Shown here: piece by piece, positions 17,938 to 26,912 of the stretch
How the letters are laid out: each line of letters begins with the position of its first letter
How positions within the stretch are numbered: the stretch's first letter is position 1
Program-made: the position numbers and the translations under genes
The notes under the pieces: generated by a model
What the model was told of the DNA's origin: nothing
Database searches by the model: none
The model's input: only the letters and a program-made list of their open reading frames with translations
Assembly: GCF_900220975.1 (NCBI RefSeq)
Contig: NZ_OBQD01000007.1
Location: forward strand, 62,001 to 126,000
Reading direction: 5' to 3'
DNA: 64,000 bases
Source: Rhizobium subbaraonis
GTDB lineage: Bacteria; Pseudomonadota; Alphaproteobacteria; Rhizobiales; Rhizobiaceae

Positions 17938-18157
17938 TTTCCCCGCTCTCGCCGGCATCCGCGCCGATCGCAAGATCGCTGCATTTGCCAACAGAAGCGT
18001 GTGCAGGGCGGGCGATCCCGCCCTCCCCGGCGATCGCCGAAAGAACCAACAGTCTCCTATCGTGATTGGACATCCGCCGCCAATGGGTTCACGCTATTTG
18101 CGTGGGGCTGCATGAGCATCGGGGGCGGAACAACCATCCTCTACATGGGAGTCCAAG

Positions 18158-18592
18158 ATGAAGCATCAAACAGTCGAACAACTGCGGCTTGTTGCGGAAG
18201 TCGAGTCCTTTCCAGCTCAGACCATGACGCGCACGGAGCGTCTGGAACGCTGGGCGGAACTCCTGGAGAAGAATCCGCACTGGCATCTGTCGACCTTGCG
18301 TCAGACGGAACATCAGTCGCCGAGCGTTCGCGCCAACATGCGCGGCGACGGCTCACCGATTTCGGTGGCATTCGCCGATCCGGTGCTGCGGTCGGCCGGG
18401 CTGGCTGATGATACATATGGCGAGGCTCGCCGGTTCTTCGAGCTGTCGGACGACGAATTGCACGAGGTCATCTGCTACTGCCACTACGGTTCGGCTGTCA
18501 GTGCCGGCACCGCCGCGGCTCAGATTCGTGCCGTTCTCGCGCCGAAGCCTCCCGGCTTCTTCGCGATATTGCGCAGGTTGTTCATGGCATAG
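18158..18592 (+). CDS. Conserved hypothetical protein
   Basis: This 144-residue soluble protein has no signal peptide or membrane segment. Recognisable stretches are MTRTERLERWAELLE, a centre with SPISVAFADPVLR, and TYGEARRFFELSDDELHEVICYCHYG, followed by a hydrophobic-basic end (FFAILRRLF). I have the impression that similar proteins occur in rhizobia and bradyrhizobia, but I know no function. It lies between uvrD (+) and a convergent DUF2778 gene, with its own 220-base upstream region. Confidence 0.75.
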   Translation: MKHQTVEQLRLVAEVESFPAQTMTRTERLERWAELLEKNPHWHLSTLRQTEHQSPSVRANMRGDGSPISVAFADPVLRSAGLADDTYGEARRFFELSDDELHEVICYCHYGSAVSAGTAAAQIRAVLAPKPPGFFAILRRLFMA

Positions 18593-18816
18593 CGCAAGCC
18601 TTGGGAACGGGACTGTTTCGAAGGCGGGAGCCTGCGTCGATCAGAGATGTGGCAGCGTGGCGCTCATCGGGAGCAACATATGCGCCCAATGATCACCTGT
18701 GCCTGATCGTGACCGCACGCGGCACGGGGCCGACTGATCGACCTCGTGTGCGGCGACGGGTTCCGTAGCCGGACAGCAACGCGCGCGATCGCGGGTTGCT
18801 GTTGGTCTGTCGGCTG

Positions 18817-20004
18817 TCAGCCTTTTCCGCCAAACAGTGACGCGAGCCGTGTTTTTCCGGAGGACATGCTCGGGACCACTACCAGCGTGTCGATCTCCCC
18901 GCGCTTGAAGGCGGCGAGGAAGCGCGGATAGTTCTTGAAGGCAACGCAGCCGTGCGAGTTGCCGTTGCGGCCGAGCAGGTAGGAATGGGTCAAAAGCCCG
19001 GTGCGGCCGTGCGGATGCACGCCATTGACAGGGGTCATGCGCAGGGCTTCGACGCCGTGGAAGAGCTTCTCGCGCATGGTCAGCTTGAAAGTCCCCGGCG
19101 GCGTGGAGCCGCGCATCTTCATGTGAACGTACTTGGGATTGTCACGCATTTTGCCGATACCCGAATGCGCCTCAAGCCGCTCGCCGTTCGGCAGGTGCAC
19201 GACGCCAGCCGAAATATCGTAGTAGGCGGTGCGGCCGCGAGAACGGTTGCGCGAGCCGAACAGGCCGGGCTTGGTCTCGCGCATCTCGTCGTCGCTGTCG
19301 ACCTGGGCGGGGCTCGCATAGGCCAGCTCGCGGGCAACAGGCTTTGTACGCTGGTTCTGGGGCTTCTCCACGATCTTCGCAAGTGCCTTCGGACGCGCCT
19401 CCGGCAGCGGGATCGTATCGGGAAGAGCCGCCACCGCATCGCGCGCCTCTTCCGCCATCACCAGGCTGAAAGGCTTGCCGGATACGGAGGCGCGGGTCAC
19501 GCCGGGATCGACCAGTGCGGAGACCAGCGTCGCCTGGACGGTTGCGTTTGCCTCGGCGATAGCTCCGGCCTTGGTCCGCGATGCGGCCGCGACGGCATAG
19601 GCCTTCGCCGTCTTCGCCGTCTCGCGCTCCATGCGGGCGACCGCTTGCGCCTGGCGCCTGTCGTAATGGTCCTTGATCACCGCCACCGTCAGCCCTGCGG
19701 GCCACAGCTGGTCGGCCGGCGTCTTCGACAGGCGGGCGAATTTTCGGACGCGAATGTTGCGCTCGACCGGCTGCGCCCGCGCCACGCTCGGCAGATCGAG
19801 CGAAGCCTGCAGACGCCCCTGCTTGCCCGCCGCTGCCGGCGTCATCGTCTGCACAGTCGCCAGCGCTGCGACGATCCAGGCTCCGGCCGCGACCGAGAGG
19901 CAGGCGCCAATCGCGGCAAGAGCCATGCCGCGCGGTTTTCTGATGAAGGACAGCCAGCCGAAGCTGGGCGAATTTCCACTGCACGCGACAACGACTGACG
20001 CCAT
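18817..20004 (-). CDS. DUF2778 (Tlde1-type L,D-transpeptidase-like) membrane-anchored protein
   Basis: The product is 395 residues. One N-terminal hydrophobic segment (about residues 27-48, MALAAIGACLSVAAGAWIVA) anchors it. A long Ala/Lys-rich, probably extended region follows to ~residue 260. The C-terminal domain has HSGIGKMRDNPKYVHMKMRG, TPPGTFKLTMREKLFHGVEALRM and finally GRNGNSHGCVAFKNY. The SHGCVAF motif is the His/Cys active-site region of the DUF2778 fold, known as Tlde1 in type VI effectors with L,D-carboxypeptidase and exchange activity. In rhizobia such proteins are usually chromosomal housekeeping proteins. No type VI genes are near. A cell-wall role is the best guess. Confidence 0.85.
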   Translation of the reverse strand: MASVVVACSGNSPSFGWLSFIRKPRGMALAAIGACLSVAAGAWIVAALATVQTMTPAAAGKQGRLQASLDLPSVARAQPVERNIRVRKFARLSKTPADQLWPAGLTVAVIKDHYDRRQAQAVARMERETAKTAKAYAVAAASRTKAGAIAEANATVQATLVSALVDPGVTRASVSGKPFSLVMAEEARDAVAALPDTIPLPEARPKALAKIVEKPQNQRTKPVARELAYASPAQVDSDDEMRETKPGLFGSRNRSRGRTAYYDISAGVVHLPNGERLEAHSGIGKMRDNPKYVHMKMRGSTPPGTFKLTMREKLFHGVEALRMTPVNGVHPHGRTGLLTHSYLLGRNGNSHGCVAFKNYPRFLAAFKRGEIDTLVVVPSMSSGKTRLASLFGGKG

Positions 20005-20438
20005 AGTACTCGCTACCCACGGTACGCGTTACTCGATCCGGCGCCAATCGTACGGATTGCCGTCGGGACCGACACCAAGGCGTCCAAGCGCCGATTTTTC
20101 CGGGCGCCCCGTGCCATGCGTGCTGGTCGAAACAATGACCAAATTGATGTCAAACTATGGTAAGCAATTGGTTTACGCCGCTTGCCAAGACGCGCACCAG
20201 CGCTCGCCAGGCACGAGTATGACGGCGAATCACCAAACGATTTCAAAGGGGTCAGCTGGCCCAGATCGGCGCAGATTTTTTTTGGCAAGACCGCTATCGG
20301 CGACGCTTAACGCGGAAAGCTTTTTTGCTTGCGCATTCCCTTTTGTCGATTTTTTTCAGGACGAACGGCCAGCTTTATCGCCGCGGCACCGCGCGACGAC
20401 AAACGCAAAAGCAACCCTGGCGCGCCGCCGGATGGGCT
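20005..20438. other. Intergenic region, no gene recognised
   Basis: This 434-base stretch lies between the start of the DUF2778 gene and the end of the DUF1059 gene. The frames in it show no family pattern, start site or sensible composition. It is AT-richer than the surroundings in the middle (20150-20350), where GTAA...TTAC half-sites flank GCAATTGGT around 20160-20177, and it could hold the DUF2778 promoter. I see no RNA structure. Confidence 0.4.
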
Positions 20439-20642
20439 TCAGGCGACTTTCAGCGGCGGCATGCCGTCATGAATGGCGTGCCGGATTTCCGCCCGGAATG
20501 CGGGTGTATCATCATGGCCATGCACGGTGACGGCGTGAAGGACGGCCGCATCGACCAACTCCTCTTCGGTGTCGGCGGATATGGCGATCGTGCACTTCAT
20601 TTCGCTCGGAAACTCCCGGCAGTCTATGTATTTGCGACCCAT
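20439..20642 (-). CDS. DUF1059 small protein
   Basis: This 67-residue protein starts at ATG 20642 with an excellent GGAGGAAG ribosome site. The frame stays open further upstream without family character. It begins MGRKYIDCREFPSEMKCTIAIS and continues TEEELVDAAVLHAVTVHGHDDT, matching DUF1059, a family of small cytosolic proteins. The conserved features are an early Cys (residue 8), a second Cys (residue 17) and the HAVTVHGH histidines, consistent with metal binding. Function is unknown. Confidence 0.87.
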   Translation of the reverse strand: MGRKYIDCREFPSEMKCTIAISADTEEELVDAAVLHAVTVHGHDDTPAFRAEIRHAIHDGMPPLKVA

Positions 20643-20738
20643 GGCTTCCTCCCGATTGCGCCCCGGCGCACGCCGGGCGGAAGAGAATACGCCCCGGCTG
20701 TGACCTCGACAAATCACAAAGGGTACGCCGCCCTGGGT

Positions 20739-22160
20739 TCAGACAAGCGCCGGCATGCGCTGCAGCCAGTCCGTGCGGGCCTCGTATGCCGCTGCCAGTT
20801 GCAGAACGGCTGCGTCGGCACGCGGACGGCCGATGATCTGGATCCCTGCAGGCAGCCCGGCTGTCCCGAACCCGGCCGGCATGGCCGCGACCGGCAGCCC
20901 CGCCATCGTCGGCCCGATGACCACCTCCATCCAGCGGTGGTAGGTATCCATCGATCGTCCCGCGATTTCCTTCGGCCAGTCGAGGTCGACGTCAAAGGGA
21001 AAGACCTGCGCGGACGGCAGAACGAGGAAGTCGTTCGTCTTGAAGAGGTCGAGAACATGGCGATACCACTCGCTGCGGATCGCGGAAGCGGCAAGGACGT
21101 CGGTGGCGGACATCGCCTGTCCGTTCTCGACCTCCCAGCGCATCTCGGGCTTCATCTGCGCCCGCTTGTCCCCATCGGCGTAGTCTGCGGCCTGTCCGCC
21201 CGCGACGAGGAAGTGGCGATAGGTGCGCCACCCCCACCACAGGCGTTCCATGTCGAAGCGGACAGGCACGTCGCTGACCGAAGCGCCGAGCGAGGAAAAG
21301 ACGGTCAGCGCGTCGCGGCAGAGTTCCAGAACGCCCGGCTCGAATGGCAGATGGCCGCCATAATCGCCAAGCCAGCCAATCCGGACGCCGGACCAGTCCT
21401 TCCGCGCTTCGAGCAGCAACGCCTCATCCGGGAGGGAAAGCGGATCGCGCGCATCGTATCCGGCCTGGATCGAAAGCAGCGCCGCCACGTCGGCAACGCA
21501 GCGTCCCATCGGCCCGTTGACCGCATGCTGGCCGAGATAGAGCTCGCTCCCCAGCGACGGCACCCGGCCGAAACTCGGACGAAAGCCGACGACATTGTTG
21601 AAGGCGGCCGGGTTGCGCAGCGAACCCATCATGTCGCTACCATCGGCAACGGCAACCATCCGCGCCGCAAGAGCGGCCCCTGCCCCTCCCGAAGAGCCGC
21701 CAGCACTTCGGCTGAGGTCGTAGGGGTTCCGCGTCGCGCCGAAAACGCCGTTATAGGTGTGCGATCCGAGCCCAATCTCGGGGGCATTTGTCTTGCCGAT
21801 GAAGATTGCGCCTGCGGCGCGTATCCGCTCCACGTGGATGTCGTCGAAGTCAGGCACGTAGTCGTTGTAGCTGCGTGATCCGTAGGTGCAGCGCAGGCCC
21901 TTCGCCTCGGACAGGTCCTTCACGGCAAAGGGAATCCCATGCAGCCAGCCGCAGGTGTGTCCCTCAGACAGCGCCCGGTCCGCCGCATCCGCTTCAGAAA
22001 GAAGCGGCGCCGTATCGCGAAGACTGACGATCGCGTTCACCTTCGGGTTCAGCGCCGCGATCCGGGCGAGATAGGCTTCCATCACCGCCCGGCAACTGAC
22101 GTGGCGGGAATGGATCGCACGCGAAAGCGCCGTTGCGGAAAGGCTCGTGATTTCATCCAT
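20739..22160 (-). CDS. Amidase (amidase signature family)
   Basis: The 473-residue product has the amidase-signature core. The catalytic Lys lies in FAVKDLSEAKG (~residue 80). The cis-Ser is in the Gly/Ser stretch SAGGSSGGAGAALAARMV (~155-172). The nucleophilic Ser follows in DGSDMMGSLRNPAAF (the common form is G-T-D-x-G-G-S-I-R), so this is a slightly divergent triad. The family hydrolyses amides such as indoleacetamide, nicotinamide analogues or Glu-tRNA amide donors. Sequence alone does not tell which. It starts at ATG 22160 and lies 96 bases downstream of nothing else on its strand, divergent from cutC. Confidence 0.9.
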   Translation of the reverse strand: MDEITSLSATALSRAIHSRHVSCRAVMEAYLARIAALNPKVNAIVSLRDTAPLLSEADAADRALSEGHTCGWLHGIPFAVKDLSEAKGLRCTYGSRSYNDYVPDFDDIHVERIRAAGAIFIGKTNAPEIGLGSHTYNGVFGATRNPYDLSRSAGGSSGGAGAALAARMVAVADGSDMMGSLRNPAAFNNVVGFRPSFGRVPSLGSELYLGQHAVNGPMGRCVADVAALLSIQAGYDARDPLSLPDEALLLEARKDWSGVRIGWLGDYGGHLPFEPGVLELCRDALTVFSSLGASVSDVPVRFDMERLWWGWRTYRHFLVAGGQAADYADGDKRAQMKPEMRWEVENGQAMSATDVLAASAIRSEWYRHVLDLFKTNDFLVLPSAQVFPFDVDLDWPKEIAGRSMDTYHRWMEVVIGPTMAGLPVAAMPAGFGTAGLPAGIQIIGRPRADAAVLQLAAAYEARTDWLQRMPALV

Positions 22161-22466
22161 TCGGCGCTGCTCCCCTGCTGGCCCCTGCCGGCCAAGGCAG
22201 GACGGCGAGGCAAGCTAGCGCATGCGGCAAGAGTTAGAAATCACTGCACAAAAGAAAAAATCGAGGACGGACGGACGGGCTCGCCGTGCTGCAGGCCGAG
22301 TGCGCCGAAACGCACCGTATCTGCGGCTCACATCGGCTAATCACAATGTCGCAGGGTCAGCTTCGCTCAGCCTGCCGTACCATTTGCCGACGCCAAGCGG
22401 CGCGATGCTTGCCGGCCCGGGCGCAGCGCCCTAACGTGCCGAGGGAATCACCGGGAAGGGCTTTTC
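22161..22466. other. Divergent intergenic region between amidase and cutC
   Basis: About 306 bases hold the two divergent promoters. I see no gene, no clear operator palindrome and no terminator. An A-rich patch lies at 22235-22262 (CAAAAGAAAAAA). Confidence 0.4.
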
Positions 22467-23216
22467 ATGACGGCACCGCTTATCGAACTCTGCGTAGAAG
22501 GCATCGACGGCTTTCTGGCCGCGCAGGAGGCCGGCGCCGATCGCGTCGAGCTTTGCGCCAGCCTCATGGAGGGCGGCCTGACGCCGAGCCTTGCCACCAT
22601 TCGCGCCGCCGTGAAGGCGGCCCGCATCCCCGTCCATGTCATCATCCGCCCCCGCGGCGGCGACTTCCTCTACTCCGAGGCGGAATTCGACACGATGCGC
22701 GCCGACATCGAAGCCCTGCGTTCCGAAGGCGTGGCCGGCGTCGTCATCGGCTGCCTGACGCCGGATGGCCGCATCGACGAGATGAGGACCAAGGCGCTCG
22801 TCGCCGCCGCCCGCCCCATGTCGGTCACCTGCCACCGCGCCTTCGACATGACCGAGGATGCCGGCGAGGCGCTCGAAGCGCTCATCCGCTGCGGCGTCGA
22901 CCGGGTGTTGACCTCCGGCCAGCGCGATACCGCACTGGAGGGGATCGCGATCCTGCGCCAGTCGGTGGACCAGGCTGGCGACCGCATCGTCGTCATGGGC
23001 TGCGGGGCACTCGACGCGAACAATATTGCGGCCGTCCGTGACGCGACAAGGTTGAAGGAGCTGCATTTCGCCGCCCTCAAAACCGTGCAGAGCGGCATGG
23101 CGTTCAGAAATCTGCATGTTGGGATGGGCGGCACCGAGAAAGACCGCGAGTATGAACTGACCCTGACCGATCCCGAAGCCGTCCGCGCAACGATCGCAGC
23201 CGCGAAGAGCACCTAG
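22467..23216 (+). CDS. cutC: CutC family protein
   Basis: The 249-residue product matches CutC along its whole length: LIELCVEGIDGFLAAQEAGADRVELC at the start, HVIIRPRGGDFLYSEAEFDTM, FHRAFD-type CHRAFDMTEDAGEAL, and DRVLTSGQ. CutC is a TIM-barrel protein historically tied to copper homeostasis. The E. coli phenotype was later attributed to other causes, so its true role is uncertain. It is cytosolic. Start ATG 22467 follows GGGAAGGG. The gene is upstream of creA on the same strand, with a 120-base gap. Confidence 0.93.
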   Translation: MTAPLIELCVEGIDGFLAAQEAGADRVELCASLMEGGLTPSLATIRAAVKAARIPVHVIIRPRGGDFLYSEAEFDTMRADIEALRSEGVAGVVIGCLTPDGRIDEMRTKALVAAARPMSVTCHRAFDMTEDAGEALEALIRCGVDRVLTSGQRDTALEGIAILRQSVDQAGDRIVVMGCGALDANNIAAVRDATRLKELHFAALKTVQSGMAFRNLHVGMGGTEKDREYELTLTDPEAVRATIAAAKST

Positions 23217-23336
23217 TCAAGCAGCACCGTGGCCGCAGCAATCAGACGGCGCGTCAATTGGCGCGGATTGCAAACCGGCTCGCCGATCCTACCTGAGGAA
23301 AAGAAATCAGGCTGAAGTTCAACCGGAGACTTGCCC

Positions 23337-23828
23337 ATGACCGCCTCCCGCCTTCGCATCGCCCTCGCAGCGGGCCTTGCCCTTCTCGCCACGTCCGCTG
23401 CAGCCGATACGGTCGGCGAGGTCGGGGTAGACTGGATGGGCAATGACATCCTGGTCGATGCGGTGAGCGATCCGAAGGTGGCCGGTGTCACCTGCCACAT
23501 CACCTATTTCGACCGCGGCGTCCTTGACCGGCTGAAGAACGGCAACTGGTTCGAGGATCCTTCCAACAACGCCATCGCCTGCCGCCAGACAGGCCCGGTC
23601 ACGATCGGCGACATCGACCTGTCGAAAGGCGGCGAGGAAGTCTTCAAATCCAGCCTGTCGCTGGTCTGGAAGAAACTTGTGGTGACGCGCATCTACGACC
23701 GCAAGAACGACACCCTGATCTATCTCGCCCACTCCCGCGAGTTGACCGAGGGGTCGGCGAAGATGTCGATTTCCACGGTGCCGCTGTTTCAAAGCAACGT
23801 CACCTGGACAGACGGAAAGCCGCAATAG
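23337..23828 (+). CDS. creA: CreA family exported protein
   Basis: The 163-residue product starts at ATG 23337, behind GGAG. A TTG six bases earlier is less likely. Residues 1-23 form a signal peptide cut near SAAADTVG. The mature part matches the CreA family: VGVDWMGNDILVDAVSDPKVAGVTCHITYFDRG, then NTP-type regions QTGPV and WKKLVVTRIYDRKNDTLIYLAHSREL. CreA proteins are periplasmic and of unknown function despite being named after the E. coli cre locus. No creBCD genes are nearby. A weak hairpin (TTGCGGCC/GGCCGCAA, 23848-23875) follows the stop but lacks a T-run. Confidence 0.9.
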   Translation: MTASRLRIALAAGLALLATSAAADTVGEVGVDWMGNDILVDAVSDPKVAGVTCHITYFDRGVLDRLKNGNWFEDPSNNAIACRQTGPVTIGDIDLSKGGEEVFKSSLSLVWKKLVVTRIYDRKNDTLIYLAHSRELTEGSAKMSISTVPLFQSNVTWTDGKPQ

Positions 23829-23912
23829 GCGGCCCACGCCGGACCCATTGCGGCCACCCTCCCGAAAGGCCGCAAGCTCCGCTTGACGACGCCGGCTATA
23901 GGACGATGCCCG

Positions 23913-24401
23913 TTACATGACGATGAAGGTCACGCTGCCGTCGCCGTTCTGCTGAACCGACAGGATGTGCTCGACCTTGACCTGCTGCGCTTCAAGCGCG
24001 GCGACCAGGTCCGGGTTGGAGCGAATGTCCGACTGCAGCTTCTGCACGTCGTCGGCCTTGTCGTCGCTCATCATCCGGTATTGCTGGCGCGTGTCCTCGT
24101 CGGCAATTTCGTCCACGCGCTGCACGGCGATCTTGGTCACGTCAACGACCTGAAAATCACCCATGCCCGATACGCCGGGTGAAATGGAGCCCGTGCTCAT
24201 CATGTCGGTAGACTGGCGATCGGATGGCTGAGCAGGGGCAGGCGCCGCCGGCTGCATCGTGTCTGGCGAAACCTGGGCCATTTCCACCGGACGCGGGGTC
24301 GGCACCGGCACTTTCCTGCCGTCGATAAGGGTTGCCGAATAGGCGGGAACGGCGATGGCACTGGCAAGCAGAATGGACGAAAGAGCTGTAAACGGTTTCA
24401 T
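23913..24401 (-). CDS. Exported hypothetical protein
   Basis: The 162-residue product has start ATG 24401 with a GGGAG ribosome site. It has a clear Sec signal peptide (MKPFTALSSILLASAIAVPAYSA, cut after about residue 22). A Pro/Ser/Ala-rich low-complexity segment comes next. The C-terminal half is acidic and helical (GDFQVVDVTKIAVQRVDEIADEDTRQQY...) and ends GDGSVTFIVM. I do not recognise a family. It is probably periplasmic. It lies downstream of pncA on the same strand but 81 bases away. Confidence 0.7.
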   Translation of the reverse strand: MKPFTALSSILLASAIAVPAYSATLIDGRKVPVPTPRPVEMAQVSPDTMQPAAPAPAQPSDRQSTDMMSTGSISPGVSGMGDFQVVDVTKIAVQRVDEIADEDTRQQYRMMSDDKADDVQKLQSDIRSNPDLVAALEAQQVKVEHILSVQQNGDGSVTFIVM

Positions 24402-24482
24402 CTTTTTCTCCCTTCGGGCGCTGTTGTCGCGCACATTCGAAGGGGAAATGCCGGTGCTTGCGGATTGTTCCGCCCGCCCGGT

Positions 24483-25121
24483 TCAACCGCCCCGCGCTTC
24501 CGCCAGGATCTGCGACGCGCGGACGGTCGCGACACCCGCCGCCGCCATGGCCTTTTCCGCCACAGCGATCGTGGCCGGATCGATACCGCGGCTCAGGTCC
24601 TCGACGAAGCGAACCCGCACGCCCGGCAGCATGTCCACCGCGTCGATCGCCGAGGCCTGGACGCAGTAGTCGGTCGCAAGCCCGCCGATATCGAGCTCGG
24701 TGACGCCCCGCTCCTTCAGATAGTCGGCAAGCCCGGTATGGGCGGAACGGTCGTTGTCGCGAAAGGCCGAATAGCTGTCGACAAGCCGATCCATGCCCTT
24801 CTTCTGGATATAGTCGATCTTGCTGAGATCGAGTTCGGGATGCAGTGCGGCGTCGTCCGTGTGCTCGACGCAATGGTCGGGCCAAAGCACCTGCGGCTGC
24901 CCCTTCAGCTCTCCCATCTCGAAGGGCTGCTTGCCGGGATGGCTGGAGGCGAAACTGCCGTGGCCGACAGGGTGCCAGTCCTGCGAGGCGACCACCAGAT
25001 CATAGCCGCCTTCGTCCATCAGCCGGTTGGCGATCGGGATCACCTCGTCTCCTCCAGGCACGGCGAGATTGCCGCCGGGGCAGAATCCGGTCTGTAGATC
25101 GATGAGCAGCAGGCACTTCAT
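24483..25121 (-). CDS. pncA: Nicotinamidase/pyrazinamidase
   Basis: The 212-residue product is an isochorismatase-fold amidase that converts nicotinamide to nicotinic acid in NAD salvage. The catalytic Asp is in LLIDLQTGFCPGG (residue ~8), the metal site is in DWHPVGHGSFAS, and the nucleophilic Cys is in GLATDYCVQASAID (residue ~140). KKGMDRLVDSYSAF supplies the catalytic Lys. Start ATG 25121 is preceded by GGGAG. The open frame extends 12 codons further without support. Confidence 0.95.
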   Translation of the reverse strand: MKCLLLIDLQTGFCPGGNLAVPGGDEVIPIANRLMDEGGYDLVVASQDWHPVGHGSFASSHPGKQPFEMGELKGQPQVLWPDHCVEHTDDAALHPELDLSKIDYIQKKGMDRLVDSYSAFRDNDRSAHTGLADYLKERGVTELDIGGLATDYCVQASAIDAVDMLPGVRVRFVEDLSRGIDPATIAVAEKAMAAAGVATVRASQILAEARGG

Positions 25122-25234
25122 GATGGTACTCCCGTCCGACGGGAGAGGTCCCGACACGGCGAGAATGGAACATTCCGCCGCCCGAAATCAAGAACTTGAT
25201 GAACCGAAGCTACGAACACATTGACCAGAAACGC

Positions 25235-25259
25235 AAAACCCCGGCGGGTCGGCCGGGGC
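25235..25259 (-). terminator. Rho-independent terminator after cheW
   Basis: A CCCCGGC/GCCGGGG stem with a 6-base loop is followed on the minus strand by TTTTGCGTTT, about 30 bases beyond the cheW stop codon. Confidence 0.8.
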
Positions 25260-25287
25260 TGCGAACCACGCCGGAAATCGAAGTCGC

Positions 25288-25752
25288 TCAGGCGGCCTGT
25301 GCCAGTTCGTCGGCGATGACGGTGTCGAGATTGAGGAAGCAGACCATGGTCTTTTCCAGAGCGACGATGCCACGGCAGAACGCGCGCTGCGCTTCCGGAA
25401 TGATCTCCGGTGCGGGCTGCAGGTCTTCGCTTTTGATGGTCATCATGTCCGAGACCTGTTCCACCAGCAGCCCGACGAGCTTGCCGGCAATGTCTGTGAC
25501 GATGATGGCAGAGCGCTCCGACGGCTCGGTCTGCTTCATGCCGAGACGGCAGGCCATGTCGATCACGGGGATGACGGCGCCGCGCAGGTTGATCAGCCCG
25601 AGGACGTAGGGCGGCGTGTGCGGCATCGGCGTCACCGGCGCCCAGCCGCGGATTTCGCGGATTGCCATGATGTCGATGCAGAATTCCTGGTCTCCGAGAT
25701 GAAACGAGACGATTTCGAGATAGGCACCGGATTGCTTGATGGCATTCGTCAT
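25288..25752 (-). CDS. cheW: Chemotaxis coupling protein CheW
   Basis: This 154-residue protein consists of a single CheW-like SH3-type domain: EIVSFHLGDQEFCIDIMAIREIRGW, PPYVLGLINLRGAVIPVIDM, and VGLLVEQVSDMMTIKSEDLQP. It links chemoreceptors to the CheA kinase at receptor arrays. No other chemotaxis gene is in the window, so this is a stand-alone copy away from a che operon. It starts at ATG 25752 and is closed by a terminator. Confidence 0.95.
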   Translation of the reverse strand: MTNAIKQSGAYLEIVSFHLGDQEFCIDIMAIREIRGWAPVTPMPHTPPYVLGLINLRGAVIPVIDMACRLGMKQTEPSERSAIIVTDIAGKLVGLLVEQVSDMMTIKSEDLQPAPEIIPEAQRAFCRGIVALEKTMVCFLNLDTVIADELAQAA

Positions 25753-26002
25753 GGTTCAGCTTCTTCCCAGACTTCGGAGGCAGGATCGCAAATGCGCGAG
25801 GCTCGACAGCCACGGGACCTCATGCCCGAGGGGCCGCGACGGCCCATACGCGTCCGGAGATTCGCAAGGATAGATTAAGGAAGCGCTAAAAATGGACCGC
25901 CAACTCTCCGTTCCGGCACACCCGAACCGCTGGAAATCATCGGCCGAGCGCCGTAATCAGGCCACCATTCCGCCCGGCCGGATGTTGCGCTAGGATGCCG
26001 GC

Positions 26003-26161
26003 ATGACACGGAACCGCCTGTCCCTCCGATCCACACTGGCCGTGGCCCTTGCGGCGACGCTTGCCACGGCGATCCTCGCCATCGCCTTTGCCGGCTGGAT
26101 CGGGCACGGTTCGTCGATCCTGCTTTCCATGGCCGAGAGCGGCCTTGCCTGGTGTTTCTGA
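26003..26161 (+). CDS. Small hydrophobic protein, 52 residues, C-terminal Cys
   Basis: A short gene runs from ATG 26003 to TGA 26159-26161. The protein opens with a basic MTRNRLSLRS, then one hydrophobic segment (LAVALAATLATAILAIAFAG), then GWIGHGSSILLSM and AESGLAWCF at the end. Small rhizobial proteins with the same final pattern (ILLSMAESGLAWCF-like, ending Cys-Phe) are familiar to me, which supports a real gene. The upstream GGATG offers a modest ribosome site. It is probably membrane-embedded. Function is unknown. Confidence 0.68.
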   Translation: MTRNRLSLRSTLAVALAATLATAILAIAFAGWIGHGSSILLSMAESGLAWCF

Positions 26162-26300
26162 ACTCGCGCTGACAATCACTTTCTCGCGATAATCGCCATG
26201 CGGCGATCGGCACATTTGCGCCTCCTACGGCAAGGCACTAAAGACAGCGATGGAGCCGCCCGCAGCCGCGGATCGGCCGTCACTGATGTCGGATCGTTCC

Positions 26301-26900
26301 ATGAAAACCATACGCATTGCACTTTGGATCGCTATCGTCCTCCTCGCCGGCCTGCTCGGCTGGTTGACGCTGGAACTGAACCGGGCGGACGAAAAGCTCA
26401 CCGAGGGACCGTTCGGCGTTCCCTTCACGCTTGTTGCGCAGGATGGAAGCCCGATCGACGAGAAGGCGTTCACCGGCAAGCCGACCGCGCTGTTCTTCGG
26501 CTTCACGCATTGCCCCGAAGTGTGCCCGACAACGCTTTTCGAGCTCGACGGATGGCTTTCGAAGACCGATCCCGACGGCACGAAGATGCAGGCCTACTTC
26601 ATCACCGTGGATCCGGAACGCGACACCCCTGAAATCGTCCAGAACTATGTATCCAACGTTTCCAAGCGGATAACCGGCATCTCCGGCCCCGCAGACAAGG
26701 TGATGGACATGGTCAAGGGCTTCCGCGTCTATGCGCGGAAGGTGCCGGTCGACGAGAAACAGCCAGACGGCGAATACACCATGGATCACACCGCCTCCGT
26801 CTTCCTCCTCGATCGCGACGGCCGTTTCCGGGGCACGATCGCCTATGGCGAGAACCCGGATGTTGCCGTACAAAAGCTGGAGAACCTCATCAAGGGATAG
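26301..26900 (+). CDS. SCO1/SenC family copper chaperone-type protein
   Basis: The 199-residue product starts at ATG 26301. ATG 26286 or 26250 are longer options with less typical N-termini. Residues 3-24 form a membrane anchor. The thioredoxin-like domain carries the copper-binding FTHCPEVCPTT (CxxxC, ~residue 75) and a distal His in YTMDHTASVFLLD, which together complete the Sco copper site. SCO proteins load or reduce the CuA centre of cytochrome c oxidase on the periplasmic side. It is 12 bases upstream of the FAD monooxygenase gene, so the two may be co-transcribed. Confidence 0.93.
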   Translation: MKTIRIALWIAIVLLAGLLGWLTLELNRADEKLTEGPFGVPFTLVAQDGSPIDEKAFTGKPTALFFGFTHCPEVCPTTLFELDGWLSKTDPDGTKMQAYFITVDPERDTPEIVQNYVSNVSKRITGISGPADKVMDMVKGFRVYARKVPVDEKQPDGEYTMDHTASVFLLDRDGRFRGTIAYGENPDVAVQKLENLIKG

Positions 26901-26912
26901 GAATCTCCGATC

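Noticed and set aside
18774-18801. Terminator between the 144-residue hypothetical gene and the DUF2778 gene
   Set aside because: Stem CAGCAAC/GTTGCTG has a 14-base loop and no T-run in either direction, so I did not list it.
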